From IMG/VR virus record IMGVR_UViG_3300023108_000024, positions 1 through 62,860 of that record: a DNA stretch of 62,860 nucleotides. One strand, written 5' to 3'. This DNA is from a virus. The notes under the pieces are model-generated. The model searched no databases. It worked only from the letters and a program-made list of their open reading frames with translations, and was not told where the DNA came from. This document shows positions 50,601 through 58,500 of this stretch, one piece after another (position 1 is the first letter of the stretch; the number at the start of each line of letters is the position of its first letter). Position numbers and translations under genes: made by a program.

Positions 50601-52921
50601 GCTCAGGTGGTACGGGTCTTGATGATGCGACAATATCGGGACACTTTACCGGTGAAGCAACTACTACTTATTGGGTTAGAATTAAAACTGCAGGTGCTCA
50701 AGATGTAATTGAGTGGGCCAAAGATTCAGACTTTAGTTCTATAGAATATTTTGATTCAGCTGGCACTGGATTGACTGAATGGAATTTGTCTACCGATGGT
50801 TTAGCTGCTATGCTGGCTGGACAAGACAATCAGGTAATTACATTTGGTGCGTCTACAGGTCACACCCAAGGTGATAGATGGAAAGGTACAGCTTCTCCAA
50901 TTAACGTACAAATTGGTATTGCTGGTAACTATAATAACCCAGCTGATTCATATGCACATTCTGGTTTGTTTAGAGATGTATCTGATCAACGTTGGAAATT
51001 CTTTACGGGGTATCAACCGGAACCTGAAGGCAATATTAACACAAGCGATCCAACATTTGCACTGGCTCCTGTTCAATTTAGTATGGGTTATGGTAATCTA
51101 ACCGGTAATGTTACGGGTCAGGTATCCACTCTCCAAAACCATACTACTGATGCTCTTAATGAAGGTTCAACAAATCTTTATTATACTGATACAAGAGCAG
51201 ACAGTGACGCTAAACATGCTATTTCTGTTACGGATACTGGAGGAGATGGATCTTTAAGTTATGCTCCTACAACTGGTATTATTACATATACAGGCCCTTC
51301 CGCGGCTGAGACACAAGCTCATTTTACAGGCGGGACTGGTATTAATTATAATGCAGGTGAAATAAAAATTGACTCTGCAGAACTAGAAAGTTACTATAAA
51401 CAAGACATAAGAGGTTACTTTACTGCCAGTGGAGATCTAACATATAATAATCAAACCGGTGAATTTAGTTTTGACGTAGAACAAGTTTACACAGCAGATA
51501 ATTTTGATTCGGATTTTGGAATAGCCATTCAAACAATTGATGGTCATTTAGTTCCTGCAATCAATGAGACATACGATCTAGGGGATTCAAACTACCGTTG
51601 GAAAGATTTATATCTATCTGGAAACACAATTAATCTTGGTGGCACTCTTATATCTGTTGACTCAAATGATGGCGGAGTAAGATTCCATAATCCTGCATTC
51701 GACAGAGTGCCTATGAGAGGTCTAGAAATTGATCTAGGTGGTACTGGCCCAAAAATTACTCTTAAGAAACACAGTACGAATGGTTTACTACAAGTAGTTG
51801 ATTCTGATAATACTCAACTGAAATACGACCTATCACAACAAACTACAGATAGTTTAGGTGAAGGTTCCTTAAATCTTTATTATACAGCAACTAGGGTTGA
51901 TAGTGATATTGACGCAAGATTGGTTGGTGGTACTGGAATTACGGTAGCATCAGGTGATATTTCTATTACCAATACCACAGTCACTGCAGGTACATATGGT
52001 TCTGCATCTCAAGTGCCAGTCTTTACGGTTAATGCCCAGGGTCAATTAGATTCTGCGGGATCAGTTAGTGTTGCAGGAGTATCATCCACATCATTCGATT
52101 CTGCTACAGGTGAATTTATTATTAATACAGCCGATGGTGGCAGTTTTGCAACACTCATACTTGATTCTGACTTTACATCACAACGTGCAAGAGATGTAAT
52201 GGTAGCAGGATCTAACATTGTATATGATTCTGCATCAGGTCTAATATCACTTAATACAAATCCATCAGTTGCGGATATTACTGCTTCAGGTAGAGTTACA
52301 ATAAATGATGATAGTAATGGTTCATTTATAGTTGATAACAACACCATTCTAAGAACCTATGGTGGCAGAGATTCTGATAATGCTAATACAAACATTCCAG
52401 CATTAGTAGGCCTAGTTGATAGCTATGGTGATGATATTATTAACATTTATGTAAGATCTGGCTTTAAGACATCAGCACATCGTTATTATGGTTCAGGCTC
52501 TGCGAAAGGTTATTACATTGCCTTTGATTCAGATGATCTATATACAGCAAGAGAAATTCAAGCTCCTCATTTAGATCTTCAACCTGGTACTACATATAGA
52601 TTCCATCAAAACGATTCTTCAATGTCTACACATGACATAAGATTCTATTTTGATAATGAAAGAAATGGTTCTATTACCGACTCTGCAGCAAAAGTAATCT
52701 ATAGTGGAACAGCCGGGGATATTAATGTTGGCAATACTTGGTCTCAAATCAGAGTTCATGATTATGGACCTAGAACAATTGCATATCAATGTTTAAACCA
52801 TCCCTATATGGGCAATGCAGCTAATACAAATACAACCGGTGGAGGTAGAATTTGGTCTACGGCAGATGGTGTAAAAATAGAGGGACTTATTTACGGTACC
52901 CTTGATGGTGGTACATATTAA
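47630..52921 (+). CDS. Giant tail fibre with cupredoxin-like C-terminal domain (1763 aa)
   Basis: Contains shaft repeats (DSAYISQLTVDSLNVSQLHI; NVVTGDIDxxT units), two copies of YRWKDLYLSG/RRWKDLYLSG followed by NLGG-type strands, and paired YYTxTRxDSD units. Near residue 800 a domain, REWIRARNNSGTTIEKGKPV, marks a distal fibre insertion. Residues about 1640-1740 resemble a cupredoxin: PGTTYRFHQNDSSMSTHDIR with H1668, and AYQCLNHPYMGN with C1721, H1724 and M1727. No S74 domain is seen. Probably a trimeric long fibre. The copper site is inferred from ligand spacing. Confidence 0.75.
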   Translation: MPIQTSQPKSTYVRKVIVGTPIRRVTSGAFSIFNITGVNLTNLSDNDLLQFDSDTQTFINRQELNVLKIDEITIDSDTISLANDHLNIEGNVDVTGNITLTGIGNANIFRQDILGAFNDSDLTTKHYVDGEVDKVKHAIFVTDDNFTDSISLYDAETFRIIGGNSISTSATKIGSEYRLVLDVDSTGVTPGEYGSGAQVPVLTVNDQGQVTAINTVAVAGVTNLEYDSSDNSGEITISTADGQTFTTAVTLSPFSTSDLKESDNLYYTRARFDSALGDATSTSTIRGMISTSGDLQYDANTGVISVDIQQVYTSEDFDSDLDQAIENSVNIHWYPDSNYFDLNVTGVDSGTFGSATEIPTFTVDRYGRLYDITTTTVAGVDSTSWLSNLNTFRINTADGGTYDQVIDSFGQDIRFQNDVKITLGSTDGIDVDLYHDGSNFFVKNNASGKVEVWSDQQYFKTGDGNTLFDAERLGEGVRLFYDNLVKFQTTDSGVNVLGNILPDLDSTYDLGSLNRRWKDLYLSGQSIYLGSLVLSDSDGALAVKNANGQTVDLVAKHARFDSAYISQLTVDSLNVSQLHIDSSFINNFNIVNMEANTAEIQQLAVDSISAQTLNVVTGDIDQFTTDSAYAIQLNVVTGDIDTLTSANAILDSVYAGQLNVATGDIDALTSANATIDSGTITNLNAVDALIDSARITNLNVITGDIDTATFGQVSIDSAYISQFNADSGVITNLKSTSAIVNDNLLIKENGFIEFEPTDYLSAPSYQEGRLWYNQDAKTLYLQGASDSLDILLGEREWIRARNNSGTTIEKGKPVYITGVHIPGHPIHGRHPHIALADASDVNKKDVIGLAGETIADGSHGYVVVRGVLNGIDTSNLTEGERVHLGFNTPGALTSTAPEYPNYPMDVGTCLTADSAGAGGSLYVTLYDHTFERFRVTGATRIDGNVTIAGNLQVLGTQTTSSSAALNVSDTFIYLGGGDTIGEAGTNFQGLGSGGTGLDDATISGHFTGEATTTYWVRIKTAGAQDVIEWAKDSDFSSIEYFDSAGTGLTEWNLSTDGLAAMLAGQDNQVITFGASTGHTQGDRWKGTASPINVQIGIAGNYNNPADSYAHSGLFRDVSDQRWKFFTGYQPEPEGNINTSDPTFALAPVQFSMGYGNLTGNVTGQVSTLQNHTTDALNEGSTNLYYTDTRADSDAKHAISVTDTGGDGSLSYAPTTGIITYTGPSAAETQAHFTGGTGINYNAGEIKIDSAELESYYKQDIRGYFTASGDLTYNNQTGEFSFDVEQVYTADNFDSDFGIAIQTIDGHLVPAINETYDLGDSNYRWKDLYLSGNTINLGGTLISVDSNDGGVRFHNPAFDRVPMRGLEIDLGGTGPKITLKKHSTNGLLQVVDSDNTQLKYDLSQQTTDSLGEGSLNLYYTATRVDSDIDARLVGGTGITVASGDISITNTTVTAGTYGSASQVPVFTVNAQGQLDSAGSVSVAGVSSTSFDSATGEFIINTADGGSFATLILDSDFTSQRARDVMVAGSNIVYDSASGLISLNTNPSVADITASGRVTINDDSNGSFIVDNNTILRTYGGRDSDNANTNIPALVGLVDSYGDDIINIYVRSGFKTSAHRYYGSGSAKGYYIAFDSDDLYTAREIQAPHLDLQPGTTYRFHQNDSSMSTHDIRFYFDNERNGSITDSAAKVIYSGTAGDINVGNTWSQIRVHDYGPRTIAYQCLNHPYMGNAANTNTTGGGRIWSTADGVKIEGLIYGTLDGGTY

Positions 52922-52924
52922 CTA

Positions 52925-52932
52925 TATAAATA
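52925..52932 (+). promoter_or_regulatory. Late promoter TATAAATA
   Basis: Perfect motif 4 bases after the giant-fibre stop, in a 61-base gap. Expected start is about 52938, then TTTTTAGGAATTAGAT before the ATG at 52983. Confidence 0.75.
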
Positions 52933-52982
52933 ATGACAAGTGGGATTTTTATCCAATTAACTTACCTTTTTAGGAATTAGAT

Positions 52983-54191
52983 ATGGCAGCAAATATTAAG
53001 CTAAAGAGATCGGCTGTTGTAGGCAAGCAGCCTCAAGCAGGAGACCTAGACTATGGTGAGCTAGCTCTTAACTATAGTGATGGTATTCTCTATTATAAAA
53101 ATTCAGCAAATGTAATTAATAGTATTTCTGGTGGTGGTGCTATTACTGATAGTGATGCGCCGACTCAGTCTTTACAAGATGGATCACTTTGGTGGGATGC
53201 CACAAATGGTAAATTAAAAATTTATTATATTGATGAAGATGCTCAAACAACACCACAAACAATATCTCTTACTTCTACAGCTTCTACTAACCATGACTAT
53301 GAAATATCAGGTTCCGATAGAATCACAACACATAGTAGTGCTTTAGATCCCAACATATATCTTATTCAGGGTGACACATTACAAATCACCCAGAACTCAG
53401 GTGCCACGCATCCCATGTATTGGGTTACACAACTTAGTATTACAGACTCTTATGATGCCCAGTATAATATATCAGGTGTAACAAACCAAGGTGCTTATGG
53501 CGGAGTCGTAATTTCACATCAATTTAATACAGTTGGTACTTTTTATTACATTTGTTCATCACACCCTATGATGGTCGGCACTATTACTGTCGTGGCAGCA
53601 GAAGCTGCAGGAGCACAATGGGTTGATGCAGCGCCTGGTTCCATTGGTTATACAGGTTCTGCCGGTGCAATTTTTCAAGGGGAAACAGCTCCTGCTAATC
53701 CAACAGACGGTCAGATCTGGTACAATTCACAGACAGGTAAATCATACATTTATTACACAAATCCTGCCACTTCTCAATCTCAATGGGTATTACAAGCAGA
53801 TCCTACTGTAACCGATGGCGATACTGGATATTCTGGATCAAGAGGTTATACAGGATCACAGGGTGCTTTAGCACCAAGATTTATCTCTATTTCTTCACCC
53901 ACCGCAAATAATAATAGAACTCTTATGTATGTTCATACAGCGATTACAGTAACAGCCGCACGAGCCGCTATTGTGAATGGTACAAACGTGACTTATAATC
54001 TTTATTTTAACAGTAGTCGCAGTGGCACTGGCACACAAATCTGTGGAGAAACTACAACAAGCACTACCACAGGATCAACACCAACGATTGCAAATGCATC
54101 AGTACCTGCAGGTAGCTGGATCTGGGTTGAGATAACTGGTGTAACTGGATCGGTAGATGAATTTAATTTAAGTATAGACTTTACAGGGTAA
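52983..54191 (+). CDS. Fibre protein with head-binding N-terminus, cupredoxin-like domain and tip (402 aa)
   Basis: The N-terminal KLKRSAVVGKQPQAGDLDYG, then ELALNYSDGILYYK, is a common virion-binding module. Residues about 98-205 form a cupredoxin-like domain: ISGSDRITTHSS, GDTLQITQNSGATHPMYW with H143, then FYYICSSHPMMVGTI with C191, H194 and M197. Short collagen-like pieces follow ([20 protein letters not shown]). The C-terminal 100 residues form a beta-sandwich tip. Carries the fullest GSDR/GTDR plus H/C/H/M arrangement of the four domains in this window. Confidence 0.7.
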   Translation: MAANIKLKRSAVVGKQPQAGDLDYGELALNYSDGILYYKNSANVINSISGGGAITDSDAPTQSLQDGSLWWDATNGKLKIYYIDEDAQTTPQTISLTSTASTNHDYEISGSDRITTHSSALDPNIYLIQGDTLQITQNSGATHPMYWVTQLSITDSYDAQYNISGVTNQGAYGGVVISHQFNTVGTFYYICSSHPMMVGTITVVAAEAAGAQWVDAAPGSIGYTGSAGAIFQGETAPANPTDGQIWYNSQTGKSYIYYTNPATSQSQWVLQADPTVTDGDTGYSGSRGYTGSQGALAPRFISISSPTANNNRTLMYVHTAITVTAARAAIVNGTNVTYNLYFNSSRSGTGTQICGETTTSTTTGSTPTIANASVPAGSWIWVEITGVTGSVDEFNLSIDFTG

Positions 54192-54196
54192 TTGAT

Positions 54197-55168
54197 ATGG
54201 CAGCTTTAACATTTCCATCTAATCCAACTCACTTAGACCTCTATACTGATCCTAACCAAGCCAAATGGCAGTGGGATAGTGATAATACTGTTTGGAATGT
54301 AATAACATCAACAACTAGAAAAAACTTTAGTGGAGTAAAAAGAAATATTATTAATACTGATTTTTCTGTTACTAACTCCTATCTTCCAATAGAATTTGAA
54401 GTTTCCCAATATGAGGTTGATAATTATTTTATAAACAGTGATACTACCGCAACAGCACCATCAACCGGATATTATAGAATTATATCAAATATATTTGCAG
54501 GTACAGAAGGTTCTGGTGCATCCTATACGGTAGAACTAAGAAAAAACAATGTTGAATTGTATATGATTCAGTTTGGTCCTAATCAATCTGTAACAATTGA
54601 TGAAACACTTAGTCTGGTTGCCGGTGATTATATTAATCTTTATGTAAAAGAAAATGTTGGCGTAGGTACATTGCTTGCTGCAAGTACATTTACTATGTAT
54701 AGATTGGGTTATTCTCCGGGCACTGGTATAAGTAATCACAATGCGTTTAGTGGTGTTAAAACTATAATTACTCAACCGTTTAATACAACCTCGACATTAA
54801 CTCCAATATCTTGGGGTACGACTGATTTTAATGCCAATGCTAACGTTCTTGGTGACCTTTATTGGTATTCGGCGGTGCAAGAAAGAATTACGGCAAGAAC
54901 AACAGGATATTATAGTTGTAAGGTTTTTGCACAATCTGGAACAGCAGGTTCTGGAAACTCTTATACAGTTACCTTAAAGAAAAATAGAAATCTCCCCAGT
55001 GAAACTGATTTATTTACAATATCTATTAGTCCAAATGATTTTGTACAATTGGATGAAACTCTTTATTTGCTTGAGGATGATTTTTTAGAATTAATGGTAT
55101 CTAATAGTGATAACACAGGTAGTTTTACTACCGATACATATTTAGAAATCGTCAGAGAAGGAGTATAG
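54197..55168 (+). CDS. Tandem C1q-like jelly-roll fibre protein (323 aa)
   Basis: Starts MAALTFPSNPTHLDLYTDPN with a WQWDSDNTVWNV aromatic segment. Two similar halves follow: STGYYRIISNIFAGTEGSGA with YTVELRKNNVELYMIQFGPN, and TTGYYSCKVFAQSGTAGSGN with YTVTLKKNRNLPSETDLFTI. The GYY...GSGxSYTVxLxKN...xxDExLxL...GDYxxL pattern matches C1q/TNF-type jelly rolls, which trimerise and bind ligands. An internal duplication is clear. Could be a fibre tip or bridging protein. Confidence 0.65.
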   Translation: MAALTFPSNPTHLDLYTDPNQAKWQWDSDNTVWNVITSTTRKNFSGVKRNIINTDFSVTNSYLPIEFEVSQYEVDNYFINSDTTATAPSTGYYRIISNIFAGTEGSGASYTVELRKNNVELYMIQFGPNQSVTIDETLSLVAGDYINLYVKENVGVGTLLAASTFTMYRLGYSPGTGISNHNAFSGVKTIITQPFNTTSTLTPISWGTTDFNANANVLGDLYWYSAVQERITARTTGYYSCKVFAQSGTAGSGNSYTVTLKKNRNLPSETDLFTISISPNDFVQLDETLYLLEDDFLELMVSNSDNTGSFTTDTYLEIVREGV

Positions 55169-55171
55169 TAA

Positions 55172-55540
55172 ATGGCGTTTGTTAAATCAACTAGTACACT
55201 ATCTGCTGATGCCGTTACAGTACCAAACCTATCAGGCGGTGATAATGGTAAGATAGTAAGAATGACCGGATCTAACACAACAGTTAATGCATTAAATACA
55301 GATACTGTAACACAACTTATGGCCGTATTGTGTAAAATGGGTGATGAATATTATGCAGCAGGTGTTGTTTCTGGATTTACAGGACTCACACCCGGCGCGC
55401 CATACTTTTTGGATGCAACTGGTGGTATTATATCATCACCGCCCACACCAAGTGCAAGTACAAGAGCCTTGTATATTGGTTTTGCTACTAACTCAACAGA
55501 TATCGTCTTTAGACCAGGAATTCCAGTTTCAGGAACTTAA
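55172..55540 (+). CDS. Small fibre/tip protein with LTPGAPYFLD motif (122 aa)
   Basis: Begins MAFVKSTSTLSADAVTVPNL. The C-terminal half, FTGLTPGAPYFLDATGG, then STRALYIGFATNSTDIVFRP, matches a widespread beta-structured module at the ends of phage fibres. Two bases separate it from the preceding stop region. It probably oligomerises as a tip or clip for the large neighbour downstream. Confidence 0.6.
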   Translation: MAFVKSTSTLSADAVTVPNLSGGDNGKIVRMTGSNTTVNALNTDTVTQLMAVLCKMGDEYYAAGVVSGFTGLTPGAPYFLDATGGIISSPPTPSASTRALYIGFATNSTDIVFRPGIPVSGT

Positions 55541-55543
55541 TAT

Positions 55544-58500
55544 ATGACTATTGCCAATCTAACACAGCATTATACTTTAGTAGACTCAGATTTTTTGGGT
55601 TTACCAGTTATGCATCATATATCTAATGATGGATATTGGTATACCTATCATCCATCTGATCTTACTAATAATGCTACACTTACAGGTAATGCTATATCAC
55701 CCTACCAATGGGATTCTGCACTAGATATTGCAACAGCTTCTGCACTATCAGGTGAACCTGAAAAAATGGCATTAGATGGTACCATTGCATTTATTGATGA
55801 AACACATAATGGATCATCATTAAGATATCATGGAGGCTGTATTCAAAATATCGGAACAGGCGTTAATGATATTACCAATATTAATGAACAAGACGCGTTT
55901 TTCTTTGGACATATTGGTACATGGGGTGATGATGGTACCCAAAATGGTGGTTTGTTAGAAGATGATGCTTTTTATTGGGATAGGGCTTATCATACATCTG
56001 CAGGAGCAGATTGGGAATTTTATCAATACCACAAACACCTTCCTTCCAACTACGCTCAGTTTGATGACGGCAGATTAGTTTGGGATGCTGATGGATATAT
56101 TAGACCTGCTGATAAACAGTATGGTTATCTAATTACTATCCGAGCTACATCAGGCGGTTCTTCTTATAATGTTCCACTTGCACGTATCCACACGCCATCA
56201 GTAGGTGGTGCACATAACTCACACAATGATGTTACTTTGCCATCAACCGCTGGTATTAACTATCTTGCCGGTGGTATTTTAAAAGGATCATCAAATAGAT
56301 TCCATGCTTTTTATATGGATTCCTCATCAACAGATGGTGAATGGAATGTGTATTCAAGAACCTATACATCATCTTCAGGTTCGTTTACTCCTCAGGTTAA
56401 TTATGGATCATTTGATCTAGCAACTCCTACATTTGTGCCATATCCTGGTGGTAATGCTCAAGCTGAAGGTATTATGAGTCAATATCCAATGAGGGTATCA
56501 GCAGGTCATACATTTGGTTCTTATGTATACTGGCCGACAATTATGAAGGCAGAAGTTATTGACTTTGGCGATCTAGTTGTTACTGCAAATGGTGGTAACC
56601 TTTATCAATTAAATGGTACGGACAGACAAGCCCCAGGTACACTTGATGGTGTGGCTAACCATCCGACTGTAAGATTAAAAGTTGGAGATACCGCAAGATG
56701 GGCATTTGCAAATTCTGGTGATGCATCTACACATCCACTTTATATTAAGACAAACAATCAAACGAACACGACTGGTCAGGCTGCGGGTGCTTCAGGGCAT
56801 GGTACACAGTATATTACCTTTACACCACAAACAGCAGGTACATATTATTATGTCTGTGTTGTACATAGTGGTATGTATGGTACTATTATTGTTGAAGATA
56901 TAGATGATACTTATGATACTCAGATTTGGCGCGTAACGGATGCTAATACTATTTCACCTGGTACTTTAACACGTATCAATATGCCATGGAATTTTAGAAG
57001 TACACCGGAACGTCCTGATGTCTTAATAACAAGTGTTGGTACAAAGTTATATGTAGCTGGTACTGGATCTTTAAGAGGTGGTGCCGATCTCTACAGCGCC
57101 GAAACTTTGATTGATTCTACTGGATCACTATATGATGAAGGACAAATTGTCACTAATACTGTTGCTAATGATTTAAGAATTCATGGCTTTAAATACAATG
57201 CTACCAACACTAAGTTCTACACACTATTAAGTGGTACTCAAGGTACTGGTACATATTCTGGAAAGGGTCTTTATAGTTTTGATCTTGCTGGTGGGTCGTT
57301 TGCAGGTTATGATCATTTAGATTATGATGTAGCTACAGGAAGTTTTATTACTAAAGGGCCTAATACATCTGGGCATATTCAATATACTCACTCAAATGCA
57401 GAATTTGTAAAAAAGACAACTTCCGAACCTGAGGGTATTACACAAGGCACTTCTATTCTACAATACGATGTTGCTTCCCCGATATTCTTTAATAAAAAAG
57501 AAATTAATACAGGCGCAGAGGAATATTATTATCAAGGTATCTATCTTTCTGATGGTCGCAAATGTCTAGTGGGGCGTGTTGAAGATAATGTGCAAAATAC
57601 TGGCCTTGGTGGTGATCTATTATTAACTATTATTGATAACGAAAACAACTCAATTAGCTATACATACACAGCTGAAGGTGATGATTATATTACAGGTGTT
57701 ATCGAAGATGTGGAAAATAACTCCTTAATATTATCTGGATACGCAAAGGGCGAATTGACTAGTAAAGGTTCACAATTGGTTCATGGATGGGGCAGAAACC
57801 TTAAAGAAACCGCTGATTCGGCTGATATGTCATTTACAAGTTTGTTTAAAACTAATGATAATGGATTTAAACTTGTAGGCAATGATGTAAGAATTAAATC
57901 ACCGTTTTTGGCTACTTATGATGAGAATTATAACTATACTGGTGCAAAATATTTTTCATTGGGGTTTGACTCTGATGAAATACATACTGTAACCCCACTC
58001 GCAAATCATAAAGATTATATTGTATCAGGATGGACAAAGAATGGCACGTTGTATAAAAATGGTTATCTTGCAAGACTTGATTCAGCAGATAATGTAATCT
58101 GGTCAAAGCGGTTTGGAGTAAGCAATAACTACAGTGAAATTACAAGCCATGCAGTAATAAATAATAATGGAATTGATAACATTGTAACATTTTTAACAAA
58201 TGAAACTAATGATGACTCCTCTAGGGGAGCTGGTATTTTATCAGTTATTAATGCTGCTAATGGCGATATTGCGACTTCTAAACTTATGCAGTTTTCAAAC
58301 GCCGATTTTCATATTAATAGAATAAGACCAGGTAGACCAAATACAGGTGAGTTTTTATTTGCAGGATCTGATAAAACTGGTAATTATAGAGCACCTAGTT
58401 GGGGTATTGGTAATGTTAATTCTAGTACTTTAGTTGATTATGTAAGACATCATTCTTGGGCAAGTACATCTGTTGCAGATGCTCAGATCCGTTCAATTGA

